From positions 1 to 24,410 of the forward strand of contig JAWOJF010000072.1 in NCBI GenBank assembly GCA_046481785.1: a DNA stretch of 24,410 nucleotides, written 5' to 3'. Below the pieces are notes generated by a model that made no database searches, was not told the DNA's origin, and worked only from the letters and a program-made list of their open reading frames with translations. A program made the position numbers and the translations under genes. Positions within the stretch are counted from its first letter, which is position 1. The number at the start of each line of letters is the position of its first letter. Shown piece by piece: positions 8,501 through 16,588 of this stretch. This DNA is from JAWOJF01 sp046481785 (GTDB lineage: Bacteria > Bacteroidota > Ignavibacteria > Ignavibacteriales > Ignavibacteriaceae).

Positions 8501-9847
8501 TTACAACAGGTTGCTTGCCAGCTCCGCCAGTTCAGAGCGTTCACCCTTTTCAAGGTTTATGTGGGCATACAGTTTTTGTCCCTTAAAATGATCGATAAGG
8601 TAAGACAAACCATTCGACTGCGAATCAAGGTATGGATGGTCTATCTGGTAGATATCTCCTGTAAAAACAATTTTAGAACCTTCACCTACACGTGTTATAA
8701 TTGTTTTAATTTCATGGGGAGTTAAATTCTGCGCTTCATCAACAATAAAATAAATTCTCTGCAGGCTTCTTCCTCTTATATATGAAAGAGGTTCAATAAC
8801 AAGCTTTTCATCTTTAATCATTGTATTTATAGCCTGGTGCTGTTTATCATTTTCGGAGAACTGATCCTGGATAACACGGATATTATCCCACAAGGGCTGC
8901 ATATAGGGCTCAAGTTTGCTTTGAACATCGCCCGGCAGGAAACCGATATCTTTATTGCTTAAAGGTACAATGGGACGTGCAATAAAGATCTGCCTGTAAT
9001 TTTTTCTTATATGGAGAGCACTTGCCAGGGCAAGAAGTGTTTTCCCGGTTCCTGCTTTGCCTGTTAATGACACAAGGGGTATATCATTATTTGTTAATGC
9101 ATCAACAGCAAATGTTTGTTCTGCGTTGCGTGGTTTTATCCCATATGTTAAATTTTTATCCACCTTCTTAAACAACTGCATTTCCTGGTCAAGGTAACCG
9201 AGAACAGACCGGCTTGAATTTCTTAATATATAATACTTATTAGGGATAATTTCCCCTTTAAGTTTTTTTATCACCTGTTTTGCAGGAATTTCAAAAGGTA
9301 CCTGGAAAAGTTTTACAATTATATCATCATCAAAATCTTCAACTATTTCTTTGCCGCTGTATAATTCCTCAATGCTGCCTACCCTGTCGGTAGTATAGTC
9401 TTCTGCCAGTATTCCAAGGGCTTTAGCCTTCATGCGAAGGTTTACATCTTTTGTTACAAGTATAACGGGGGAACTATTCTTTTTAGCATAATCAAGGGCA
9501 ACAGTAAGTATACGGTGGTCAGGCGTATCCTCTTTAAATATATTTTTTATTTCATCGCTTATACCGCGTGCTACACCAATCCTAACCTTACCTTTACCTT
9601 TCCCCATTGTGATGCCGCCGTTAAACAGGGCCGTACCGGTCATTGAATCAAGGGTGCGGGCAAACTCACGTGCATTTAAATTTATTACCTGGCTGCCCCG
9701 TTTAAAATGGTCTAGTTCCTCAATTACAGTTAAAGGGATAACTACATCATTTTCCTGGAACTGGTGTATTGAGGTTGCATCGTGAAGTATTACATTTGTG
9801 TCTAATATAAAGATTTTGGGGTTTTTGGAGGTCTTTTTGGTTCTCAT
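8501..9847 (-). CDS. PIN-PhoH protein (PhoH2/YlaK type)
   Basis: The 448-residue protein joins an N-terminal PIN nuclease domain (about 10-140) to a C-terminal PhoH ATPase domain (about 235-445). The PIN acidic residues include Asp16 (FILDTNVI), Glu44 and Asp134 (VTKDVNLRMKA). The PhoH half has Walker A GKAGTGKT (263-270), Walker B YFIVDE (Asp370, Glu371) and VFTGDIYQID. PhoH2 proteins are reported to have RNA helicase and RNase activity, and in some bacteria pair with an upstream antitoxin-like PhoAT; none is seen here. The ATG at 9847 follows GGATATAG. Nine bases after its stop the lipoprotein gene begins, so it probably heads a three-gene unit. Confidence 0.93.
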   Translation of the reverse strand: MRTKKTSKNPKIFILDTNVILHDATSIHQFQENDVVIPLTVIEELDHFKRGSQVINLNAREFARTLDSMTGTALFNGGITMGKGKGKVRIGVARGISDEIKNIFKEDTPDHRILTVALDYAKKNSSPVILVTKDVNLRMKAKALGILAEDYTTDRVGSIEELYSGKEIVEDFDDDIIVKLFQVPFEIPAKQVIKKLKGEIIPNKYYILRNSSRSVLGYLDQEMQLFKKVDKNLTYGIKPRNAEQTFAVDALTNNDIPLVSLTGKAGTGKTLLALASALHIRKNYRQIFIARPIVPLSNKDIGFLPGDVQSKLEPYMQPLWDNIRVIQDQFSENDKQHQAINTMIKDEKLVIEPLSYIRGRSLQRIYFIVDEAQNLTPHEIKTIITRVGEGSKIVFTGDIYQIDHPYLDSQSNGLSYLIDHFKGQKLYAHINLEKGERSELAELASNLL

Positions 9848-10095
9848 CTATATCCGTATAAATTATGTAATGCAAATAAACGAAATTTAGGAGGCTATGT
9901 AAAGACGATAATCTGAAACTTTAGGTAAAAATTCGTCAATTATTCTAATTCAGTTAAATAGCCAAAAAATGTATGTTTTATATGTTTTTTTAGTAGATTT
10001 ATGGCCAAAAACGAAAATTTATGTAATAGTTAATACGTGCTTTTTCGTTGATTTTTGATTCTAAAACCTATACATTCACAATCTTAATTTCTAAT
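9848..10095. promoter_or_regulatory. Divergent promoter region, phoH/yggS
   Basis: The 248 bases separate two divergently transcribed units, the phoH-lipoprotein-DUF4920 run and the ten-kilobase yggS-to-rluD run, so both promoters must lie here. The sequence is very AT-rich. I could not pick boxes or operators with confidence, and no small ORF stands out. Confidence 0.5.
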
Positions 10096-10803
10096 ATGAT
10101 AGCCGAAAATTTAAGGTTACTACAAGACAATATTGAGAAAAAATGCCGCGAATCCGGCAGAGACCCGGCTGAAGTAAAGTTAATTGCCGTATCAAAAAAT
10201 TTTGGGACAGATGAGATAAATCAGGCTTTTAATGCAGGGCAAAGACATTTTGGTGAGAATAAAGCCCAGGAGCTAAAATCCAAGTTTGAAAAACTTGGAG
10301 GTAAAATAACCTGGCATTTTATTGGTGCTTTACAGCGGAATAAAGTTAAATATGCTGTTCAGTCTGCCGAATATATTCACTCTCTTGATTCACTTGAACT
10401 GGCAGTTGAAATAAGCAAACGTGCCGGCAGTTTAGGCAAAGTGCAGAAGGTTCTTTTACAAATAAAAACATCTGATGAAGAAACCAAATCCGGGTTTGAA
10501 AGCAGAGATGCTGTAGAAGAAACAGTGTTATTCTGTAAAGATGATAAAAACCTTGAACTTGTTGGATTAATGACAATTGCACCATATACTGATGATGAGA
10601 ATATAATCAGGCAAAGTTTCAGACAATTGCGTAATTTAAGAGATGATTTGTCGCAAAAAAGCGGAATAAAAATTAAAGAACTATCGATGGGCATGACTGG
10701 CGATTACGAAATTGCAATTGAAGAAGGCGCTACCATGTTAAGGATCGGGTCGGCAATTTTTGGTCAGAGAAATTATTCAAAAGACTGGTCGGTGCCGGTA
10801 TAA
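10096..10803 (+). CDS. yggS: PLP homeostasis protein YggS/YlmE
   Basis: The 235-residue protein belongs to the YggS/PROSC family, a single-domain alanine-racemase-like barrel that binds pyridoxal phosphate and keeps its cellular level in check. The lysine that binds the cofactor is Lys34 in KLIAVSKNFG. Other family blocks are HFGENKAQE, WHFIGALQRNK, HSLDS and the phosphate-binding SMGMTGDYEIAIEEGATMLRIGSAIFG. The frame extends upstream to a TTG at 10048, but those 16 residues (hydrophobic, threonine-rich) are not family-like; the ATG at 10096 gives the usual N-terminus. It is the first gene of the long plus-strand run, 22 bases before divIVA, as ylmE precedes divIVA in Bacillus. Confidence 0.94.
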   Translation: MIAENLRLLQDNIEKKCRESGRDPAEVKLIAVSKNFGTDEINQAFNAGQRHFGENKAQELKSKFEKLGGKITWHFIGALQRNKVKYAVQSAEYIHSLDSLELAVEISKRAGSLGKVQKVLLQIKTSDEETKSGFESRDAVEETVLFCKDDKNLELVGLMTIAPYTDDENIIRQSFRQLRNLRDDLSQKSGIKIKELSMGMTGDYEIAIEEGATMLRIGSAIFGQRNYSKDWSVPV

Positions 10804-10825
10804 ACAGCCCCGGCTGAAAGGAAAT

Positions 10826-11365
10826 ATGAAAGTTTCCCCGTTAAGTATAAAAAAACAAGAATTTGCTAAATCCGTAAGAGGATTTGATAAAGACGAAGTA
10901 CGGGCTTTTCTTGAAAAACTTGCCGATGAATTTGAAGCCGTCCAAAAAGAAAATGATTCCTTAAAGAAAGAACTTGAACTGGCAAATGTAAAACTTGTTG
11001 AGTTCAGAAGGATTGAGAAAAGCCTTCAGGAAACACTGTTAAAAGCACAGGAGTCATCATCCAGGTCAATAGAATCTACCAGGAAACAGACAAATCTTAT
11101 GATTAAGGAGGCCGAAATAAAAGCCTCGCAGATACTGGAAAAAGCAAGAGAAAGCGCTAATGATATTCGAAATGCTGTAATCAGTTTAAGAGAAGAAAGA
11201 GATTTAATTGTTGCTAAATTAAGGGCAATGATTAATTCTCAGGCTCACCTGCTGGCAATGAAGGTTGAAGAAGCAGGTAATGAGGATGTGATTGTAAGAA
11301 AAATTGAGCAGCGGGCAAAAAAAGTGGAAGTGGATGTTGATGAGATAGTTAATAAACTTATGTAA
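10826..11365 (+). CDS. DivIVA-domain coiled-coil protein
   Basis: The 179-residue protein opens with the DivIVA signature MKVSPLSIKKQEFAKSV, then RGFDKDEVRAFLEKLADEFE, followed by a long coiled coil (about 35-165). DivIVA-family proteins sense curved membrane or septa and organise cell division, polarity or wall synthesis. An upstream in-frame start at 10760 lies within yggS and adds 22 unrelated residues; ATG 10826 has AAAGGA just before it and gives the conserved N-terminus. The protein lacks other recognisable domains. Its placement between yggS and ileS reflects the cell-division cluster of Gram-positive bacteria, although sepF and ylmG are absent. Confidence 0.88.
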   Translation: MKVSPLSIKKQEFAKSVRGFDKDEVRAFLEKLADEFEAVQKENDSLKKELELANVKLVEFRRIEKSLQETLLKAQESSSRSIESTRKQTNLMIKEAEIKASQILEKARESANDIRNAVISLREERDLIVAKLRAMINSQAHLLAMKVEEAGNEDVIVRKIEQRAKKVEVDVDEIVNKLM

Positions 11366-11392
11366 TGTACAACAATTAAAATAAGAAAAATA

Positions 11393-12214
11393 ATGAGTGA
11401 ACTACTAACAAGAATAAATGAGACGCTTGAAGTTATCAGGAAAAAAACTTCCGATAAATATCCTGTTGGTATTATTCTTGGAACCGGATTGGGCGGATTG
11501 GTTAATGAAATCAATATAGAGCATGAAATTGATTACTCTGATCTTCCGCATTTCCCGCTTTCAACGGCAGAATCACATAAAGGAAAATTAATTTTCGGTT
11601 CGGTCGGTAATAAAAAAGTTGTTGCAATGCAGGGACGTTTTCATTATTACGAAGGTTACTCAATGCAGCAGATTGTTTATCCCGTTAGAGTAATGAAATT
11701 CCTGGGAGTTGAAACACTGCTGGTTTCAAATGCATGCGGCGGCATGAACCCTTTATTTAAAAGGGGTGATGTTATGCTTATGACTGATCATATTAATTTA
11801 ATTGGTGATAATCCTTTAATCGGGAAAAATGAAGATTCGCTCGGCCCCCGTTTCCCTGATATGAGCGAACCGTATAATTCTGAATTATTAAAGATTGCGG
11901 AAGATGTGGCTTTAGATAATAAAATAAAAGTTCAGAAGGGTGTTTATGTGGCTGTTGCGGGACCAAATTTTGAAACCCGTGCAGAATACAGGTTCTTAAG
12001 AAATATTGGGGCCGATGTGGTTGGTATGTCAACAGTACCAGAAAATATTGCAGCTAACCACATGGGTATAAAGGTGCTTGGATTCAGTATAATCACAGAT
12101 GAGTGTTTCCCGGAATCTCTTAAACCGGTAAGCGTGGAAGTAGTAATTGCTGCTGCCATGGAGGCTGAACCAAAAATGACTCTTATTATGAAGGAAGTAA
12201 TTAAAAGAATTTAG
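11393..12214 (+). CDS. punA: Purine nucleoside phosphorylase (trimeric type)
   Basis: The 273-residue protein splits purine nucleosides with phosphate into base and ribose-1-phosphate. Family blocks are GTGLGGL (30-36), ESHKGKL, MQGRFHYYEGYS (His84), VSNACGGMNP, GPNFETRAEYR (Glu194) and VVGMSTVPENIAA. The substrate-recognising position that is Asn243 in human enzyme (ITN) is aspartate here (Asp236 in SIITDECF), as in methylthioadenosine phosphorylases. No Shine-Dalgarno sequence is clear; the ATG lies 27 bases after the divIVA stop, and the next gene starts three bases after its own stop. The overall sequence is PNP-like rather than MTAP-like. Confidence 0.94.
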   Translation: MSELLTRINETLEVIRKKTSDKYPVGIILGTGLGGLVNEINIEHEIDYSDLPHFPLSTAESHKGKLIFGSVGNKKVVAMQGRFHYYEGYSMQQIVYPVRVMKFLGVETLLVSNACGGMNPLFKRGDVMLMTDHINLIGDNPLIGKNEDSLGPRFPDMSEPYNSELLKIAEDVALDNKIKVQKGVYVAVAGPNFETRAEYRFLRNIGADVVGMSTVPENIAANHMGIKVLGFSIITDECFPESLKPVSVEVVIAAAMEAEPKMTLIMKEVIKRI

Positions 12215-12217
12215 ATC

Positions 12218-12862
12218 ATGGCTGAACAAAATGCAAATACACAGCAAAGTGAAAAAAGGAACCCGGTTTATTTCTTAACCCCGGCGCTTCTTGGTATACT
12301 GATGTTCTCATCAAATTTTCTGAATACCGATCTTTTTACTTTCGGCGATAATAATTTCTCTGTCTGGTTTGTACTTTCGCTCCTGTGTTTTGCATGCGGC
12401 TGGTTTATTAATAAAACTTTTGGATGGCATTACGGCGGTAAAATAGTATTTGCAATGATAGTTGCTTCAACTATTGTAAGTATACTGGTTGTAACCTTTT
12501 TCAGGCAGTATTTTTCTGTTAATGAACTCCTTACCGAAAATCTTATCCTTTACAGTCTGCGGAATATAACACTTGGTTCAATAGCTATTTTTGGTATGGC
12601 TGTAGTTCAGGTTTTAACTATGCAGAAGGAATTTGCAACAATGAATGAAAAAGTAAAAATGTTTGAAGATGGTTTCCGGGATGCAAAAAAAGAAGCTGAA
12701 CTTGAGGTTCGTGAGGCACAAATTAATGCAAAAAAAATTGTAAATGATGCCGAAGCAGAAGCAAAAAATATTCTGCTTAAAAAGGAACGAATAGAAAAAG
12801 AATTAAAAGAATTTATACAGACGGAAAAAGAATTGATTAAGAAGTATGAAGAGGCGGGATAG
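12218..12862 (+). CDS. Four-helix membrane protein with coiled-coil tail, unknown function
   Basis: I do not recognise this 214-residue protein. It has four hydrophobic helices (about 17-36, 48-65, 76-95 and 116-135), then a charged coiled coil (about 140-212) rich in Glu, Lys and Ala, resembling the b-subunit stalk of ATP synthase or a scaffold arm. The coil contains AEAEAKNILLKKERIEKELK. It starts three bases after the PNP stop, so it is probably translationally coupled, and the broken DUF4258 gene begins five bases after its end. Its place in a cluster with divIVA suggests, but does not show, a role in cell envelope organisation. The coil could contact the DivIVA coil. Confidence 0.8.
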   Translation: MAEQNANTQQSEKRNPVYFLTPALLGILMFSSNFLNTDLFTFGDNNFSVWFVLSLLCFACGWFINKTFGWHYGGKIVFAMIVASTIVSILVVTFFRQYFSVNELLTENLILYSLRNITLGSIAIFGMAVVQVLTMQKEFATMNEKVKMFEDGFRDAKKEAELEVREAQINAKKIVNDAEAEAKNILLKKERIEKELKEFIQTEKELIKKYEEAG

Positions 12863-12867
12863 AGACT

Positions 12868-13125
12868 ATGCCTGTACAAGTCAATTTTCACCCTCACTCT
12901 TTAGAAAGAATGTCTGAAAGAGGGGTAACTCATGAAGAAGTGGTGGAAACAATAATAAAGGGCGAAGAAATTCCAGCTAAATTTGAAAGACGAGGGTACA
13001 GGTAAAATTTTTTTTATGATGAAGAATGGAAGGGGAAAGTATATAACACAAAGCAAGTTGAGGTGTTTGGAGTTTTTGAAAATGGTATTTTTTTAGTGCT
13101 TACAGTGATAGCTAAATATTTTTAG
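12868..13125 (+). pseudogene. DUF4258 gene interrupted by one in-frame TAA
   Basis: From ATG 12868 the frame reads MPVQVNFHPHSLERMSERG and matches the DUF4258 start (H..ERM.ERG). It meets TAA at 13003-13005 (codon 46) and then continues in the same frame as NFFYDEEWKGKVYNTKQVEV to a TAG at 13123. Both halves fit one DUF4258 domain of 85 codons, so a single base change (for example AAA to TAA) would explain the break; there is no frameshift. The stop lies just before a run of eight T. The second half could restart at ATG 13017 but would lack the conserved N-terminus. The final TAG overlaps the AGGAG of the DUF2283 gene that follows. Confidence 0.8.
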
Positions 13126-13133
13126 GAGTCGTT

Positions 13134-13379
13134 ATGACACTTTCATATGATCCTTTATATAATATTGCATATATCAGGTTTAAGGAAAACATTGAGAAGG
13201 TTGAAACACTTAAACTAAGTGATGATGTAAATATTGACATCTCTCCCGATGGGAAAGTTTATGGCATTGAATTTCTTAATGCTAACAATCAACTGGATTT
13301 AATAAACCTTCATAAAATTAACCTTGTAAATAACGCCACAGGCGAAAAAGAGGAAATTAGTTTTAATATAAAAAATTAA
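13134..13379 (+). CDS. DUF2283 protein, partner of the broken DUF4258 gene
   Basis: The 81-residue protein fits DUF2283: LSYDPLYNIAYIRFKEN at the start, DDVNIDISPDGKVYGIEFLNA in the middle. Such small proteins are often found next to DUF4258 genes and the pair is usually predicted to be a toxin-antitoxin-like module; whether it acts so is not established. AGGAG overlaps the stop of the upstream gene five bases before this ATG, so its translation would normally be coupled to the DUF4258 frame. The gene itself is intact. Its C-terminus (LVNNATGEKEEISFNIKN) is charged and not diagnostic. Confidence 0.88.
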   Translation: MTLSYDPLYNIAYIRFKENIEKVETLKLSDDVNIDISPDGKVYGIEFLNANNQLDLINLHKINLVNNATGEKEEISFNIKN

Positions 13380-13426
13380 GAATATCTATAAAGTTCGTAA
13401 AAATTAGTAAAAGAGTTATAGTCACA

Positions 13427-16400
13427 ATGTTCAAACAAAATCTGGAAAAATCAGGTTATCCTGAAATAGAAGAAAAAATATTAAAGTTCTGGGAAAAGAA
13501 TAAAGTATTTGAAAAAAGTATAAGCTCAAGAGATAAATCAAAATCATATACTTTTTATGAAGGCCCCCCTACTGCTAACGGCAAGCCGGGTATCCATCAT
13601 GTAATGGCGCGTACATTAAAAGACCTTGTCTGCCGTTATAAAACTTTACAGGGATTCAGGGTTGAAAGGAAAGCCGGCTGGGATACACATGGCCTGCCCG
13701 TGGAAATTGAAGTAGAAAAAAGGCTGGGCATAAAACATAAGAGTGAAGTAGCTGAATACGGTGTTGAAAAATACAACCAGGCCTGCCGTGATTCCGTTTT
13801 TACTTATCTGGACCTCTGGGAAAAAATGACTAACAGGATGGGTTACTGGCTTGACCTTAACTCTGCCTATATTACTTTAACAAATGAATATATCGAATCA
13901 GTATGGTGGGCACTTAAAACACTATACGATAAAGGATTAATATATAAAGATTATAAAATTGTTCCCCAGGATCCCAAATCGGAAACTGTCCTTTCTTCAC
14001 ATGAACTTGCACTTGGATACCGCGAAACTAAAGATCCCTCTGTTTATGTGCTGTTCAAAATAAAAGATAAGGAAGAACATATTCTTGTATGGACCACTAC
14101 ACCATGGACATTAATTTCTAATGTAGCTCTGGCTGTAGGTGCTGATGTGGATTATGTTAAGGTTCTGCATAAAGAAAAAAATATCATTCTTGCTAAAGAA
14201 AGATTATCAGTTCTTGATGGTGAATACGAAATACTTAATGAGCTGAAAGGGAAAGAACTGGAAGGCATTGAGTATGAACAGCTAATGAGTTATGTCTCTC
14301 CTGACAAAAAAGCATTCTATGTTGTTCCCGGGGATTTTGTAAGCACTGAAGATGGTTCGGGTATTGTTCATATTGCTCCGGCATTCGGTCAGGATGACTA
14401 CGAGCTTTCTAAAAAATTCAACCTGCCTATGCTTCAGCCTGTAACACGCGGCGGATTATTTACAGAAGATATAACTGATTTTGCAGGACAGTTTGTTAAG
14501 GATGCTGATCCCGGCATTATTAAAAAATTAAGAGCCGAAGGCAAGCTGTACAAAAAAGAGACCATTGTTCACTCATACCCGTTTAGCTGGCGTCATGAAA
14601 ATGTGCCGGTAATTTATTATGCACGTGAATCCTGGTTTATCAGAACAACATCAATTGCCGCCAGAATGGTTGAACTTAATAAAACTATTAATTGGCAGCC
14701 GCCTGAGGTTGGTACAGGAAGATTCGGCAACTGGCTTGAAGATAATAAAGACTGGGCGCTTTCACGCGACAGGTTCTGGGCTACTCCTTTACCAATCTGG
14801 GTAAGCGAAGATGGAACCGATATGTTTGCTGTTGGCAGCATTGCTGAATTAAAAGAAGGTTTTATTGAAAAAGATGGTGAAAGAAAAAAAGTAGCCGAAT
14901 ATGAGGAACTTGATCTTCATAAACCATTTGTAGACCTTATTAAATTTGAACGTAACGGAAAGATTTATAAAAGAACTCCGGAATTAATTGATGTTTGGTT
15001 TGATTCAGGCTCAATGCCTTTTGCCCAGTATCACTATCCCTTTGAAAACAAGGAAGAATTTGAGAAAAATTATTTCCCGGCAGATTTTATCTGTGAAGGA
15101 ATAGATCAGACACGCGGCTGGTTTTATACGCTTCATGCCATCTCTACAATGCTTTTTGATAATGTTGCCTATAAAAACATAATAGTAAATGAGCTGATTC
15201 TGGATAAATCCGGCCTTAAGATGTCCAAATCACGCGGCAACACTGTTGATCCGTTTATGCTTTTTGATAAATATGGAGCAGATGCAACCAGGTGGTATCT
15301 TGTAACAAACAGCCCTCCCTGGCGCCCCACCCTATTTGATGAAGAAGGGCTAGTGGAGGTACAGAGAAAATTTTTTGGTACGCTGCTTAACACATATTCT
15401 TTCTTTGTCCTTTATGCAAATATTGATAAATTTCAGTTTAAAGAAGATTTGATCCCGTATAGTGAAAGGCCGGAAATAGACAGGTGGATTATATCAAAGC
15501 TGAACACCCTTGTTGATGAATACAGGGAACTTATGGATGCTTACGATGTTACAAAAGCCGCAAGGGCTGTATCCGTTTTTACTATAGATCAGCTTTCAAA
15601 CTGGTACGTTAGAAGATGCAGAAGACGTTTCTGGAAATCAGAAATGAATACAAATAAACTTTCTGCATACCAGACATTATACGAGTGTTTAATAACTATT
15701 TCTAAATTAACATCGCCGTTTGCGCCTTTTATTTCTGAAGAAATATATCAGAATCTTAATTCGGTAACAGGAAAAGAACAGTTTGAATCTGTTCATTTAA
15801 CCGAATTTCCTAAAGCTGGTTATACAGATAAGCAGCTTGAAGACAAAATGGACATTGCTCAGAAAGTTGTATATCTTACAAGAGCAATGAGGGCCAAAGC
15901 AAATCTTAAAGTAAGGCAGCCGCTTCAGAAAATAATGGTTGTGACCAGTTTAGATAAAAGAGATGCTTTACGAAGTATGAAGGATGTTATACTTGATGAA
16001 GTAAATATAAAAGAACTTTTGGTTCTGGATAATGATGCTGAAATTGTAAATAAATCCGCTAAAGCTAATTTCAAAAAAATAGGTCCAAAGTTCGGAAAAA
16101 AAGTAAATGCGGCGTCTAATGCAATAAAATCATTAAACAAAAACGAAATTGCCGATCTTGAAAAAGGAAATGAAATAATCATAAATGTTGATGGTGAAAA
16201 TTTAGTTATAAGCAGAGATGATGTTGAAATAGTGAGCTCGGAAATTTCAGGATGGGTTGTAGAAAGCGAAGAAGGAGTTACCGCAGCTATTGATACAGAA
16301 CTTACTGACGATTTAATTGCCGAAGGTTTGGCAAGAGAATTTATTAATAGAGTTCAGAATATGAGGAAGGATGCAGGATTTGATGTAACAGACAGGATAA

Positions 16401-16576
16401 AAGTAAGATTTGATGGAAGTGATAAGATTGTTGAGGCAGTTAATACATTTTCTGATTACATTTCTACAGAAACACTTGCTGATGAGCTGCTTAAAGGTAA
16501 CTTTAACGGCGGTGTTAAACAGGATTGGAAAATCGGGGAGTTTGAATGCTCCATACAAATTGATAAGGTAAATTAA
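13427..16576 (+). CDS. ileS: Isoleucyl-tRNA synthetase, type 2 with GIHH motif
   Basis: This 1049-residue class Ia synthetase charges tRNA-Ile. The adenylate-site motif that is HIGH in most enzymes reads GIHH here (residues 54-57 region, in PPTANGKPGIHHVMARTLKD), with first and third positions swapped. The second motif KMSKS is at 598-602 (SGLKMSKSRGNTVDP). The editing domain (about 190-390, with WTTTPWTLISN and GSGIVHIAPAFGQDDYE) and the anticodon-binding domain (about 660-850) are present, and the C-terminus shows the eukaryote-like type 2 form rather than the zinc finger of E. coli-type enzymes. Type 2 IleRS are naturally resistant to mupirocin. The start ATG 13427 lies 47 bases after DUF2283. 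No second ileS is in the window. Confidence 0.97.
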   Translation: MFKQNLEKSGYPEIEEKILKFWEKNKVFEKSISSRDKSKSYTFYEGPPTANGKPGIHHVMARTLKDLVCRYKTLQGFRVERKAGWDTHGLPVEIEVEKRLGIKHKSEVAEYGVEKYNQACRDSVFTYLDLWEKMTNRMGYWLDLNSAYITLTNEYIESVWWALKTLYDKGLIYKDYKIVPQDPKSETVLSSHELALGYRETKDPSVYVLFKIKDKEEHILVWTTTPWTLISNVALAVGADVDYVKVLHKEKNIILAKERLSVLDGEYEILNELKGKELEGIEYEQLMSYVSPDKKAFYVVPGDFVSTEDGSGIVHIAPAFGQDDYELSKKFNLPMLQPVTRGGLFTEDITDFAGQFVKDADPGIIKKLRAEGKLYKKETIVHSYPFSWRHENVPVIYYARESWFIRTTSIAARMVELNKTINWQPPEVGTGRFGNWLEDNKDWALSRDRFWATPLPIWVSEDGTDMFAVGSIAELKEGFIEKDGERKKVAEYEELDLHKPFVDLIKFERNGKIYKRTPELIDVWFDSGSMPFAQYHYPFENKEEFEKNYFPADFICEGIDQTRGWFYTLHAISTMLFDNVAYKNIIVNELILDKSGLKMSKSRGNTVDPFMLFDKYGADATRWYLVTNSPPWRPTLFDEEGLVEVQRKFFGTLLNTYSFFVLYANIDKFQFKEDLIPYSERPEIDRWIISKLNTLVDEYRELMDAYDVTKAARAVSVFTIDQLSNWYVRRCRRRFWKSEMNTNKLSAYQTLYECLITISKLTSPFAPFISEEIYQNLNSVTGKEQFESVHLTEFPKAGYTDKQLEDKMDIAQKVVYLTRAMRAKANLKVRQPLQKIMVVTSLDKRDALRSMKDVILDEVNIKELLVLDNDAEIVNKSAKANFKKIGPKFGKKVNAASNAIKSLNKNEIADLEKGNEIIINVDGENLVISRDDVEIVSSEISGWVVESEEGVTAAIDTELTDDLIAEGLAREFINRVQNMRKDAGFDVTDRIKVRFDGSDKIVEAVNTFSDYISTETLADELLKGNFNGGVKQDWKIGEFECSIQIDKVN

Positions 16577-16588
16577 GGAGACCATTAA

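Noticed and set aside
10048..10095. Upstream TTG extension of yggS
   Set aside because: The added 16 residues do not match the family, and the ATG at 10096 gives the normal N-terminus.
10760..10825. Upstream start of divIVA inside yggS
   Set aside because: The extra 22 residues precede the conserved MKVSPLSI start, which has its own ribosome binding site.
13017..13125. Second half of the DUF4258 frame as a separate small gene from ATG 13017
   Set aside because: It lacks a ribosome binding site and corresponds to the C-terminal half of one domain.
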